Assembly: GCF_000189775.2 (NCBI RefSeq)
Contig: NC_015555.1
Location: 941,001 to 1,005,000, forward strand
Length of the DNA stretch: 64,000 nucleotides
Direction of reading: 5' to 3'
Source of the DNA: Thermoanaerobacterium xylanolyticum LX-11
GTDB lineage: Bacteria > Bacillota > Thermoanaerobacteria > Thermoanaerobacterales > Thermoanaerobacteraceae
This document shows positions 39,667 through 48,771 of the stretch, in pieces (position 1 is the first letter of the stretch; every line of letters begins with the position of its first letter). The notes beneath the pieces were generated by a model, which saw nothing but the letters and a program-made list of their open reading frames with translations, did not search any database and was not told the origin of the DNA. The translations under genes were made by a program, and so were the position numbers.

Positions 39667-41802
39667 TTGAATTCCTATCTACTTATCATCTATGGAGTTG
39701 TTATTATTGCAGCTCTTGCCATCATTGGTTTTATTAGGTTTATTTTCAGTCAAGACAAAGGTGACGAGAAGATGCAGCAGATCTCAGACTCCATAAAAGA
39801 AGGTGCAATGGCTTTTCTAAACAGGCAGTATAAAACGATAACAGTCCTTGCACTGATAGTTGCTGTCTTAATTATAATTGCCAATTACTATGGACATCAG
39901 GCAGAAGGTGTTGGCTCTGCCATAAGCTATGCATGGCATGTTGGATTGGCATTTATATCTGGAGCTTTGTGCTCTGCTATATCCGGCTACATAGGCATGT
40001 ACATGGCAGTAAATTCAAATGTAAGAGCAGCCAGTGGCGCAAGAAAAGGTCTTAATAAGGCTTTACAGATCGCTTTAAGAGGTGGGGCTGTTACAGGCCT
40101 TGCAGTTACAGCATTATCACTTTTTGGCGTGGCAACTTTGTTTTTCGCTTACGGTGGGGCATCTGGTCAGCAGGAATTAGTTAAAAATGCTCCATCATTG
40201 ATAGTAGGCTTTGGCTTTGGCGCTTCTTTTGTTGCGCTTTTCGCACAGTTAGGTGGTGGTATATACACAAAAGCTGCTGACGTAGGGGCTGACCTTGTCG
40301 GCAAGGTAGAAGCAGGCATTCCAGAGGATGATCCAAGAAATCCTGCAGTAATCGCTGATTTGGTTGGCGATAACGTCGGAGATTGTGCTGGTAGGGGAGC
40401 CGACCTGTTTGAATCAACAGCCGCTGAAAATATAGGCGCTATGATTTTGGGTGTAGGCTTGTATCCTGTCTTTGGATTAAAGGGAATATTGTTCCCACTT
40501 GTAGCACGTGCAATAGGAATAATCGCTTCAATTATCGGCATTGTATTCGTAAACACAAAAGACGAATCAAAAGATCCTATGATTGCTTTAAACAAAGGAT
40601 ATTTTGTGACAACGATAATAAATATAATTGTGCTTTTCTTCGCTGTTAAAATTATGTTATCAGGTCATCTTTCAAATGGAAATAGCGTAAATTATCTGCT
40701 TCTATATGGTGCAGCAGTTGCAGGTATACTTTTAAGCTACGTATTTGTATTTTTGACAAATTACTACACATCTATGAGTAAAAGACCAGTTCAAGAGATC
40801 GCAAAGGCTTCAACAACCGGTGCTGCGACAAATATAATTACAGGTATTTCTGTAGGTATGGAGTCTCCGGCACTTCCTGTACTGTTTATTTCAGCAGCAA
40901 TAGTTATTGCATATAGGCTTGGTCAGCTTGCACTTCCTAATATAGCAACAGCAGGCTTCTACGGTACTGCTATAGCTACAATGGGAATGCTGTCTACAAC
41001 TGCTTATATATTAGCAATGGATACTTTTGGCCCTATTACTGACAACGCAGGTGGAATCACTGAAATGTCCGAAGCACCTGAGTCAGTAAGGCTTGTAACA
41101 GATAGGCTTGATGCATGTGGAAATACGACAAAGGCGTTGACAAAAGGCTATGCAGTAGGATCTGCAGCGCTGGCTACATTCCTCCTTTTCTCTGCATATC
41201 TTGATGAAGTTAAGAAAATACTTGGCAAACCTATCGATTCTTGGTTTGCTGTAGACATAGGCAAACCAGAGGTTTTCATAGGAGCATTTATAGGTGCTAT
41301 GATAGTATTTCTCTTTAGCTCAACAGCTATAAGAGCTGTTGGTAAAGCGGCACAATACGTCATACTGGAAGTCAGAAGGCAATTTAAAGAAAACCCAGGT
41401 ATTATGGAAGGCACATCAAAGCCAGACTACGCGAAAACAGTTGATATAGTTACAAAAGGTGCATTGAAAGAGATGGTTATCCCCGGTCTTATAGTCGTTG
41501 TGGCGCCTATCTTAGTTGGTATTTTGCTTGGCAAAGAATCTGCAGCAGCGTTTTTGATGGTTGGCACTATATCTGGTGTAATAATGGCTTTGTTCTTGAA
41601 TAACGGTGGTGGTGCTTGGGATAACGCTAAAAAATATATTGAATTAGGTAATTACGGTGGCAAAAAGTCTGAAGCCCATAAAGCAGGTGTTGTAGGCGAT
41701 ACAGTCGGTGATCCATTTAAAGACACTGCAGGTCCATCATTACACGTTTTGATAAAGCTTATAAGCACTATCACGCTTGTGTTTGCATCCTTGTTTAGAT
41801 AA
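39667..41802 (+). CDS. hppA: Membrane-bound ion-translocating pyrophosphatase
   Basis: 711 aa from TTG 39667 behind AAAGGAGATGG. About 16 membrane helices. Pyrophosphate-binding motifs DVGADLVGKVEAGIPEDDPRNP, IADLVGDNVGDCAGRGADLFE and the C-terminal GDTVGDPFKDTAGPS are intact. The position that decides K+ dependence is Lys489 in ACGNTTKALTKGYAVGS; the lysine form is that of K+-independent, H+-pumping enzymes, whereas K+-dependent ones carry Ala. Conserves energy from PPi, consistent with PPi-linked glycolysis in this group. Na+ pumping is unlikely but not excluded. Confidence 0.95.
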   Translation: MNSYLLIIYGVVIIAALAIIGFIRFIFSQDKGDEKMQQISDSIKEGAMAFLNRQYKTITVLALIVAVLIIIANYYGHQAEGVGSAISYAWHVGLAFISGALCSAISGYIGMYMAVNSNVRAASGARKGLNKALQIALRGGAVTGLAVTALSLFGVATLFFAYGGASGQQELVKNAPSLIVGFGFGASFVALFAQLGGGIYTKAADVGADLVGKVEAGIPEDDPRNPAVIADLVGDNVGDCAGRGADLFESTAAENIGAMILGVGLYPVFGLKGILFPLVARAIGIIASIIGIVFVNTKDESKDPMIALNKGYFVTTIINIIVLFFAVKIMLSGHLSNGNSVNYLLLYGAAVAGILLSYVFVFLTNYYTSMSKRPVQEIAKASTTGAATNIITGISVGMESPALPVLFISAAIVIAYRLGQLALPNIATAGFYGTAIATMGMLSTTAYILAMDTFGPITDNAGGITEMSEAPESVRLVTDRLDACGNTTKALTKGYAVGSAALATFLLFSAYLDEVKKILGKPIDSWFAVDIGKPEVFIGAFIGAMIVFLFSSTAIRAVGKAAQYVILEVRRQFKENPGIMEGTSKPDYAKTVDIVTKGALKEMVIPGLIVVVAPILVGILLGKESAAAFLMVGTISGVIMALFLNNGGGAWDNAKKYIELGNYGGKKSEAHKAGVVGDTVGDPFKDTAGPSLHVLIKLISTITLVFASLFR

Positions 41803-41815
41803 AAAGATCTATGCT

Positions 41816-41844
41816 AAGGTGGAGTTTAATGCTCCACCTTTTTT
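41816..41844 (+). terminator. Terminator after pyrophosphatase gene
   Basis: AAGGTGGAG/CTCCACCTT with a 7-nt loop, then T-run. Confidence 0.92.
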
Positions 41845-41871
41845 AATTGTCTTGAGCTCTGAAAAATTTTA

Positions 41872-41942
41872 TTGACCGAAGGGTGTATTAATGATATACT
41901 ATATATTGATATATCAATACAATCAAACACAATATATAGAGC
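41872..41942 (+). promoter_or_regulatory. nrdDG promoter with two NrdR boxes
   Basis: TTGACC (41872-41877), 17 bp, TATACT (41895-41900). Box 1 (41896-41911, core CTATATATTG) overlaps the -10. Box 2 (41927-41942, ACACAATATATAGAG) matches the NrdR consensus ACACWATATATWGTGT well. Box starts are 31 bp apart, three helical turns, the spacing NrdR uses. Confidence 0.75.
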
Positions 41943-42043
41943 TAATATTAGAAAATTTCAGATATGTTTGCTTATTTGGTTAACTTTTAAGTGGGATTTT
42001 AGTGGATCATTTTTACAGATGATAATTAATGGAGGGTTTGAAA

Positions 42044-44122
42044 TTGGATAAAAATATGAAAGTAATTAAAAGAAATGGCAAAGAAGAAGAATTTGACAGA
42101 GCGAAGATTGCAAATGCTGTTAATAAGGCGTTTGAAGCTGTCGGCGAAGGGGAATACAATGATGCTTTAAAGGTAGCTGAAGAAGTTACAGAGTACATAG
42201 GAAATAATTTTGAAGGGTGCGCAAGTGTAGAGGAGATTCAAGACATTGTAGAACAATTTTTGATAAAACATGGATTTGCAAAGGCAGCGAAAGCTTACAT
42301 ATTGTACAGAAAACAACACCAAGACATAAGAGAATTTAAAAATATGTTTATGGACATTGAAAAAATGGTGGACGAGTATATAGGCAAGTTAGACTGGAGA
42401 GTAAATGAAAACAGCAATATGAGCTATTCTCTCCAAGGCTTAAACAATCACATAGCAAGTACGATAACGGCCAATTACTGGCTGAATAAAATATACCCAA
42501 AAGAAGTAAGAGATGCCCATGTGAATGGCGATTTGCACATTCATGACTTAAGCCTTTTATCTGTGTATTGCTGTGGATGGGATTTGAAAGACCTCCTCGT
42601 ATCTGGATTTACCGGTGTAGAGGGAAAGGTGCAAAGTAGACCTCCAAAGCATTTTAGATCTGCTTTAGGACAGATAGTGAACTTCTTCTATACACTTCAA
42701 GGAGAAGCCGCAGGTGCACAGGCATTTTCTAATTTTGATACTTATTTGGCACCGTTTATATATTATGACAAGCTTTCGTATAAAGAAGTAAAACAATCTT
42801 TGCAAGAATTTATATTTAACATAAATGTCCCAACAAGAGTAGGTTTTCAGACTCCATTTACAAATATAACGATGGATCTGGTGGTGCCAGATATACTGGC
42901 TGACGAACCTGTCATAATAGGCGGTAAAGCCATGAATAGATCGTATAAAGAATTTCAGAAGGAAATGGACATGCTTAATATGGCTTTTGCTGAGGTTATG
43001 ATGGAAGGGGACGCAAATGGAAGGATATTCACATTTCCAATACCAACTTACAATATAACGAAGGATTTTGATTGGGAAAGCCCCGTCATCGATAAAATAA
43101 TGGAGATGACTGCAAAATACGGATTGCCGTATTTCAGCAACTTTGTAAATAGCGATCTAAACCCAGAGGATGCAAGGTCAATGTGTTGTAGGTTAAGGCT
43201 TGATAATAGAGAGCTTAGAAAGCGTGGAGGCGGTCTTTTTGGAGCAAATCCACTGACAGGATCGATTGGCGTTGTAACGATAAATATGCCAAGGATTGGG
43301 TATTTATCCGATTCAAAAGAAGAGTTTTTTGAGAGATTAGGAAAGCAAATGGATGTAGCAAGAAAGAGCCTTGAGATAAAGAGAAAAGTGCTGGAGAATA
43401 TGACTGAAATGGGTCTTTATCCATATTCTAAATTTTACCTAAGAGATATAAAGATGAGATTTGGCTCATATTGGCAGAATCACTTTAATACCATTGGTTT
43501 AATAGGAATGAATGAGGCGCTTTTGAATTTCATGGGATGCGACATTACGAGTGAAAAAGGCAGAAATTTCGCATTGGAAGTTTTGGACTTCATGAGAAAT
43601 AGATTGGAAGACTATCAGATAGAATCAAATTACCTTTACAACCTTGAAGCATCGCCTGCTGAAGGTGCGTCGTACAGATTGGCAAAAAAAGACAAAGAGT
43701 TATACAAAGACATCATCACTGCAGGAGGAGATGTGCCGTATTACACTAATTCTACGCAGCTTCCTGTCGACTTTACAGATGACATATTTACAGCCCTTGA
43801 TTTGCAGGACGAACTTCAGACAAAATACACAGGCGGGACAGTATTTCACGGTTTTTTAGGTGAAAACATAAGCGATCCTGATACATGCAAAGCATTGGTA
43901 AAAAAGATAGCCTACAATTATAGGCTTCCTTATTACACAATAACGCCGACATTTTCAATATGTGACAACCACGGCTACATATCAGGAGAGCATTTTAACT
44001 GTCCATATTGTGGCAATGAATGCGAAGTATACAGTAGAGTTGTGGGATACTACAGGCCGCTTCAAAACTGGAATGAAGGCAAAAGAGAGGAGTTTTCTGA
44101 CAGGAAGGAATTCGTAATATGA
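42044..44122 (+). CDS. nrdD: Anaerobic (class III) ribonucleoside-triphosphate reductase
   Basis: 692 aa from TTG 42044 (GGAGGG seven bases before; ATG 42029 overlaps that site, ATG 42056 is a further alternative). N-terminal ATP-cone (MKVIKRNGKEEEFDRAKIANAVNKAF), 10-stranded barrel, zinc site CDNHGYIS...CPYCGNEC and glycyl-radical loop RVVGYYRPLQNW (Gly668). Reduces NTPs to dNTPs without oxygen after activation by NrdG, encoded in the four-base overlap. Predicted to be repressed by NrdR. Confidence 0.96.
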   Translation: MDKNMKVIKRNGKEEEFDRAKIANAVNKAFEAVGEGEYNDALKVAEEVTEYIGNNFEGCASVEEIQDIVEQFLIKHGFAKAAKAYILYRKQHQDIREFKNMFMDIEKMVDEYIGKLDWRVNENSNMSYSLQGLNNHIASTITANYWLNKIYPKEVRDAHVNGDLHIHDLSLLSVYCCGWDLKDLLVSGFTGVEGKVQSRPPKHFRSALGQIVNFFYTLQGEAAGAQAFSNFDTYLAPFIYYDKLSYKEVKQSLQEFIFNINVPTRVGFQTPFTNITMDLVVPDILADEPVIIGGKAMNRSYKEFQKEMDMLNMAFAEVMMEGDANGRIFTFPIPTYNITKDFDWESPVIDKIMEMTAKYGLPYFSNFVNSDLNPEDARSMCCRLRLDNRELRKRGGGLFGANPLTGSIGVVTINMPRIGYLSDSKEEFFERLGKQMDVARKSLEIKRKVLENMTEMGLYPYSKFYLRDIKMRFGSYWQNHFNTIGLIGMNEALLNFMGCDITSEKGRNFALEVLDFMRNRLEDYQIESNYLYNLEASPAEGASYRLAKKDKELYKDIITAGGDVPYYTNSTQLPVDFTDDIFTALDLQDELQTKYTGGTVFHGFLGENISDPDTCKALVKKIAYNYRLPYYTITPTFSICDNHGYISGEHFNCPYCGNECEVYSRVVGYYRPLQNWNEGKREEFSDRKEFVI

Positions 44123-44802
44123 TGTATGATTATTTGCCTGTGTCTATGGTGGATTATCCAGGCAAAGTAGCTGCGACGGTATTTGTAAGTGGATGTAACT
44201 TTGTTTGCCCATACTGTCACAATAGCCAGCTTATTAAATCTAAAAAACCTGTTAAGAGTGAAGCTGAGTTTTTAGAATATCTGGATAAAAGAAAAAATCT
44301 AATAGATGGCGTTTGTATAACAGGTGGTGAACCTACGCTGTGGGATGGCTTATATGACTTTATTAAGGATATAAAGGATTTAGGGTTTAGCGCTAAGCTT
44401 GATACCAACGGATCCCGCCCGGATGTAATAGAAAGGCTTTTAAACGATGATTTGGTAGACTACATTGCCATGGATGTAAAGGCACCTAAAAATAAATATG
44501 GGTTATTTGTAAAAAACAATGAAGATATAGAGAGAATTGTAAAAAGCATTGATTTAATTAAAAACTCTGGGATAGATTATGAATTCAGGACGACTGTAAA
44601 TGACAAAATAATTAGTTTAGAAGATTTTTCGTCAATTGGTGATTTGATTTCTGGCAGCAGAAGATATGTGCTTCAAGCCTACAAATATTCTGACGGTGTC
44701 TTAGATAAAGACTTGTGCGGTAAACAACCATGTGATATTGAATTTTTGAATGGGATAAAAGAGATATTAAAAGACAAGGTAGATGAGATATTGATAAGGT
44801 AA
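44119..44802 (+). CDS. nrdG: Anaerobic ribonucleotide reductase activating protein
   Basis: 227 aa, radical-SAM enzyme with CX3CX2C in SGCNFVCPYCHNSQL, then CITGGEPTLWDGL and KLDTNGSRPDV. ATG overlaps the nrdD stop (ATGA). Of the longer NrdG2/PflA-like form common in Clostridia. Generates the glycyl radical on NrdD. Confidence 0.95.
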   Translation: MMYDYLPVSMVDYPGKVAATVFVSGCNFVCPYCHNSQLIKSKKPVKSEAEFLEYLDKRKNLIDGVCITGGEPTLWDGLYDFIKDIKDLGFSAKLDTNGSRPDVIERLLNDDLVDYIAMDVKAPKNKYGLFVKNNEDIERIVKSIDLIKNSGIDYEFRTTVNDKIISLEDFSSIGDLISGSRRYVLQAYKYSDGVLDKDLCGKQPCDIEFLNGIKEILKDKVDEILIR

Positions 44803-44831
44803 AAAAGAGGAGATTTTCTCCTCTTTTTTTT
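44803..44831 (+). terminator. Terminator after nrdG
   Basis: AAAAGAGGAG/CTCCTCTTTT hairpin with T8. Confidence 0.92.
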
Positions 44832-44910
44832 GGGAAAAATTATGGAAGATGTATAATTTTATTAGATGAGTTACAGGAAGTTCAATTAAAAATTTATTAG
44901 GGGGATTTTT

Positions 44911-45141
44911 ATGGACAAGAATTTGTTAGGTACCAACATCGTCACACAGATAGGCATAATAGTAAAGGACATTGATGAAGCATCAAAGACTTTTGCAGAC
45001 TTTTTTGGAGTTTTAAAGCCTAAGTGGAATTGGACAGATGGTTACGAGAAGTCACACGCAGAATTTAGTGGGAAACCATCTGATGCTCGTGCAAAGCTTG
45101 CTTTTTTTGATATGGGGCAAGTTCTCTACATAGAGCCATAA
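44911..45141 (+). pseudogene. Truncated VOC/glyoxalase-family protein
   Basis: 76 residues of a vicinal-oxygen-chelate protein (NIVTQIGIIVKDIDEASKTFADFFGV...MGQVLYIEP), stopping where the metal-binding Glu and second beta-alpha module should continue. Normal length is ~130-150 aa. It has a good ribosome-binding site (GGGGG) and may still be translated, but the fold cannot be complete. Confidence 0.75.
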
Positions 45142-45348
45142 ACAATCTTGGCAGTGTAAATCTTAGATTCTTAGATATTGATGAGTTGCAAAAGGAATTA
45201 TATAATTATATTTATTAATCATGAAGATGTTGATGTGAAGATTGATGCGAACATTTCTGGAAGAGTGAAAGATATAATAAGCAATAAAGAATTTGATTTG
45301 GAAAATTTCGTGATAAAAGCCGATGAAGCAGTTGCATTTTTGATGTAG
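45142..45348 (+). pseudogene. Debris including C-terminal end of a glycoside hydrolase-like gene
   Basis: Two short frames. One encodes NNLGSVNLRFLDIDELQKEL then a stop (unrecognised). The other (45181-45348) encodes NYIIIFINHEDVDVKIDAN then a segment ending FVIKADEAVAFLM, which looks like the C-terminal beta-sandwich that closes GH42/GH2-type hydrolases (INHEDxDV...L.L...VAFL). Family assignment is tentative. It marks a deletion between the VOC gene and the GH130 genes. Confidence 0.5.
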
Positions 45349-45362
45349 AAGGGGGTATTATA

Positions 45363-46271
45363 ATGTTTAGGCTAAGGAGGCTTACAGACAAACCAATATT
45401 GTCGCCTATAAAAGAACATGAATGGGAAAGAAAAGCTGTATTCAATGCCGCAGTTATATATGAAGATCATAAGTTTCACCTTTTTTACAGAGCTTCTAAC
45501 AATGGATTCGTATTAAACACAGAGAAGCCAGAAGAAAAGCATAAATTTGTGTCATCAATAGGCTATGCGATAAGCAATGATGGCATCAATTTTGAAAGAT
45601 TTGACAAGCCTATTATAGTAGGTGAGACAGAGCAGGAAGCATGGGGTGTTGAAGATCCCAGAGTGACAAAAATTGATAATAAATATTACATGCTTTATAC
45701 AGGTTTTGGCGGAAAAAGTTGGGATGATTTCAGGATATGTATGGCTGCATCTTATCACTTGAAAAATTGGGAAGGACATAGAGTAGTTCTTGACGAACCA
45801 AACAAAGATGCAGCACTTTTGCCTGAAAAAATAAACGGGAAGTATGTCATGTTTCACAGAAGAGAACACGATATTTGGATAGCATATTCAGATGATTTGA
45901 TAAACTGGACTAATCATAAGATAATAATGAAGCCTATTGAAGACACATGGAAGTCTAAGAAGATTGGCATAGCAGGGCCTCCTATAAAAAGAGATGATGG
46001 ATGGCTTCTTATCTACCACGGAGTCGACAAAAACAATGTATACAGGTTAGGTGCAGCACTTTTAGATTTAAAAGATCCTTCAAAAGTGGTAGCAAGGCAG
46101 AAAGAGCCTATTTTAGAGCCTGAACTTGATTGGGAAAGAGAAGGTCTTGTGCCAAATGTAGTTTTTAGCTGTGGTGCAGTTGAAGCAAATGGAATGTACT
46201 ACGTTTATTACGGTGGTGCAGATACACATATAGGTGTCGCAGTAGTAGAAAAAAATAAAATATCATTTTAA
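45363..46271 (+). CDS. GH130 family beta-mannoside phosphorylase (first copy)
   Basis: 302 aa five-bladed beta-propeller of GH130: FNAAVIYEDHKFHLFYRAS, SIGYAISNDGINFERFD, the invariant WGVEDPRVTKIDNKYYMLYTGFGG with catalytic Asp, DEPNKDAALLPEKINGKYVMFHRRE, and C-terminal YYVYYGGADTHIGVA. Two adjacent GH130 genes match the Thermoanaerobacter X514 pair Teth514_1788/1789, which act on beta-1,2-mannooligosaccharides and mannobiose with phosphate, yielding mannose 1-phosphate. GGGGGT before ATG 45363. No signal peptide: cytoplasmic. Confidence 0.88.
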   Translation: MFRLRRLTDKPILSPIKEHEWERKAVFNAAVIYEDHKFHLFYRASNNGFVLNTEKPEEKHKFVSSIGYAISNDGINFERFDKPIIVGETEQEAWGVEDPRVTKIDNKYYMLYTGFGGKSWDDFRICMAASYHLKNWEGHRVVLDEPNKDAALLPEKINGKYVMFHRREHDIWIAYSDDLINWTNHKIIMKPIEDTWKSKKIGIAGPPIKRDDGWLLIYHGVDKNNVYRLGAALLDLKDPSKVVARQKEPILEPELDWEREGLVPNVVFSCGAVEANGMYYVYYGGADTHIGVAVVEKNKISF

Positions 46272-46283
46272 GGAGTGGATAAA

Positions 46284-47177
46284 TTGATAAAGCTAAAAAG
46301 GCTAAGCGACAAACCAATTTTAGAACCAGTGACAGAGCATGAATGGGAGAGAAAAGCTGTATTTAACTGTTCTGCAATATACGACAATGGATTGTTTCAC
46401 CTTATCTACAGAGCGACGGACTTAGGACCACACAAAAAATACGGAAAATATATATCAAGGTTAGGCTACGCTGTAAGCAAAGATGGAATTAACTTTATGA
46501 GGCTTGATAAACCTGTTTTAAGTAATGACGTAGAACAAGAGCTAAGAGGGTGCGAAGACCCAAGGATAGTTAAGATTGACGATACGTACTACATGATGTA
46601 TACAGGCTTTGGAGATAGGACAGATGATGACTACAGAATATGCCTTGCGACTTCAAAAAATTTAATAAATTGGGAGAGAAAAGGTGTTGTTTTAGATGAG
46701 CCAAACAAAGATGCTGCGCTTTTTCCAGAAAAGATAAATGGCAATTATGTAATGTTTCACAGAAGGTATCCGGATATATGGATAGCATACTCCAGCGATT
46801 TAAAAACATGGTTTGGCCATAAATCAATAATAAAACCTATCAAAGGAACTTGGGAAAGCTCAAGGGTAGGTGTGGCTGGACCACCTATAAGGACTAAAGA
46901 TGGATGGTTTCTCATTTACCATGCTGCAGATGACGACAATGTCTATAGATTAGGTGCAGCACTTCTCGACATAAATGATCCATCGATAGTTTTAGCGAGG
47001 CAAAAAGAGCCAATTTTGGAACCTGAACTTGAATGGGAAAAGAACGGCTTTATATCAAATGTGGTCTTTAGCTGTGGCAATGCGGTAAGAGGCGATGATA
47101 TATTTGTCTATTATGGTGGCGCAGACACTGTAATAGGTGTAGCGTATATAAATATGAATGATATAAAATTTGATTAA
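46284..47177 (+). CDS. GH130 family beta-mannoside phosphorylase (second copy)
   Basis: 297 aa from TTG 46284 (AAGGAGTG six bases before), a start supported by alignment of IKLKRLSDKPIL with FRLRRLTDKPIL of the upstream paralogue. RGCEDPRIVKIDDTYYMMYTGFGD carries the catalytic Asp; VGVAGPPIRTKDGW and YYGGADTVIGVA are conserved. The copies are clearly diverged, suggesting different chain-length specificity as in the Teth514 pair. No mannoside importer is adjacent; the ABC importer downstream has its own promoter. Confidence 0.88.
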   Translation: MIKLKRLSDKPILEPVTEHEWERKAVFNCSAIYDNGLFHLIYRATDLGPHKKYGKYISRLGYAVSKDGINFMRLDKPVLSNDVEQELRGCEDPRIVKIDDTYYMMYTGFGDRTDDDYRICLATSKNLINWERKGVVLDEPNKDAALFPEKINGNYVMFHRRYPDIWIAYSSDLKTWFGHKSIIKPIKGTWESSRVGVAGPPIRTKDGWFLIYHAADDDNVYRLGAALLDINDPSIVLARQKEPILEPELEWEKNGFISNVVFSCGNAVRGDDIFVYYGGADTVIGVAYINMNDIKFD

Positions 47178-47231
47178 AACTAACCCCCTCACATCAAGAG
47201 TATATGTGATGTGAGGGGGTTAGTTTTATTA
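47176..47231 (+). terminator. Long perfect terminator after GH130 pair
   Basis: A 20-bp perfect inverted repeat (47176-47195 with 47208-47227) containing CCCCCTCACATC/GATGTGAGGGGG, flanked by A and T runs, overlapping the stop codon; can act in both directions. Confidence 0.95.
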
Positions 47232-47276
47232 CAGTGATTAATTCAATTAAGAAAATACAGAATTATCTTGAATATA

Positions 47277-47346
47277 TCAAACGGTTGACATATTTAGAAA
47301 TGCATGATATAATAAAACCATAATAAAAAGCTTTACAAAAAGCTTT
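47277..47346 (+). promoter_or_regulatory. Sucrose-operon promoter and operator
   Basis: TTGACA (47285-47290), 17 bp, TATAAT (47308-47313). TCAAAC-GGTTGA (47277-47288), a near-palindrome with central CG typical of LacI-family operators, overlaps the -35. Two AAGCTTT palindromic repeats (47327-47334, 47339-47346) lie just after the start site. The LacI-type regulator at 55581 is the likely ligand-responsive repressor. Confidence 0.7.
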
Positions 47347-47372
47347 AAAATAATTATGGAGAGGAGATCATC

Positions 47373-48698
47373 ATGAAGAGAAAAAAATTATTATCAATGA
47401 TTGTATCGTCGGCTTTGATACTTTCACTTGTTGCAGGTTGTGGCACGACGAACAACAACACATCAGCTAAAAGTAATACATCATCTAAGAGCTCTGAAAC
47501 CGTTAAAATTACTTTTTTAAATTCAAAAGGCGAAATAGAATCACAGTTAGAAGCTGCTGCTAAGCAATTTACAAAAGAAAATTCAAATATTACAGTAGAT
47601 GTAATTCCAGTGCCTGCAGGACAATCTCCTTTTGAAAAAGTCACTTCCATGTACGCTTCTGGTAATGCTCCTACTTTGGCTATGCTTGATCCTGGTGATG
47701 TTGCGAAATTTAAAGACAAATTTTTAGATTTAAGCAATGAAAAGTGGGTATCTGATGCAGTATCAGGTGCATTAAATGTTGCGACTATAGATGGTAAAGT
47801 TATGGCTTTTCCTTTTGCAATAGAAGGATATGGTTTTATATACAATAAAGCAGTTTTAGATAAAGCTTTTGGAGGTAATTTTGATCCGAAATCAATAAAA
47901 ACAAGGAATGACTTGGAAAATGCCTTTAAGAAAGTTGAAGCGAGTGGTGTGAAAGCACTGGAAATTTCTCCAATGGATTGGTCATTAGCAGGACATTTTT
48001 TACCTATTGCTTACGCTGATCAATCAAAAGATCCTGCTCAAGTAGATAAATTTATATCTGATTTAAAAGCTGGTAAAGCTGATCTAGCAAATAATAAAGT
48101 ATTTAACGGTTTAATGGATACGTTTGACATGATGAAAAAGTATAATTTAGATAAAAATAATCCTATGGCACCAACATACGATAAAGGTCCTCAAGTTATT
48201 GGACAAGGACAAGTTGGCTTTTGGTTTATGGGCAACTGGGCATGGCCTCAGATAAAGACATTTGATACAGCAAATGGTCAATATGGATTTGTACCTGTGC
48301 CAATAAGTAATGATCCAAATGACTATGGCAATTCTGGAATACCAGTTGGTGTTACTAAATTTATAGGAATAGACAAAACACAAAACAACCAAGCACAGCA
48401 GGATGCAGCGAAAAAGTTCTTGAATTGGTTAGTATACAGTCAGTCAGGACAAGATGCGCTTGTGAATCAATGTAGTGTAATTCCAGCATTCAAAAATATC
48501 AAGCTTGTGCCAAATGATCCATTAGCAAAGTCAATTGAGCAATATATAACTGAAGGAAACACATTAGAATTTATGACAACATTACCATCTGATCATTGGT
48601 CAAAATTAGGTGCTTCAATGCAGAAATATTTATCTGGAGTTACAGATAGAAAAGGCTTAATCAATGATATTGAAAGCTACTGGAAAAGTGTACAATAA
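47373..48698 (+). CDS. Sugar ABC transporter substrate-binding lipoprotein
   Basis: 441 aa. Lipoprotein signal peptide with lipobox LVAGC (Cys23), then a Ser/Asn linker and a family-1 extracellular solute-binding domain (EIESQLEAAAKQFTKENSNITVDVIPVP, GQVGFWFMGNWAWPQIK). Two permeases follow; no ATPase gene is in the operon, so a shared MsmK-like ATPase is presumably used. Context (GH32, sucrose phosphorylase, fructokinases) points to sucrose or fructo-oligosaccharides. Confidence 0.93.
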   Translation: MKRKKLLSMIVSSALILSLVAGCGTTNNNTSAKSNTSSKSSETVKITFLNSKGEIESQLEAAAKQFTKENSNITVDVIPVPAGQSPFEKVTSMYASGNAPTLAMLDPGDVAKFKDKFLDLSNEKWVSDAVSGALNVATIDGKVMAFPFAIEGYGFIYNKAVLDKAFGGNFDPKSIKTRNDLENAFKKVEASGVKALEISPMDWSLAGHFLPIAYADQSKDPAQVDKFISDLKAGKADLANNKVFNGLMDTFDMMKKYNLDKNNPMAPTYDKGPQVIGQGQVGFWFMGNWAWPQIKTFDTANGQYGFVPVPISNDPNDYGNSGIPVGVTKFIGIDKTQNNQAQQDAAKKFLNWLVYSQSGQDALVNQCSVIPAFKNIKLVPNDPLAKSIEQYITEGNTLEFMTTLPSDHWSKLGASMQKYLSGVTDRKGLINDIESYWKSVQ

Positions 48699-48708
48699 AT
48701 AATTTTAC

Positions 48709-48742
48709 TGAATAACGGATGGAATGTTCTATCCGTTATTCA
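48709..48742 (+). other. Intercistronic hairpin between binding protein and permeases
   Basis: TGAATAACGGAT/ATCCGTTATTCA, 12-bp perfect stem, 10-nt loop, no T-run. Such hairpins after binding-protein genes stabilise the upstream message and lower permease expression. Confidence 0.75.
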
Positions 48743-48771
48743 GCATTATTCAATGTTATGGAGGATTTAAT

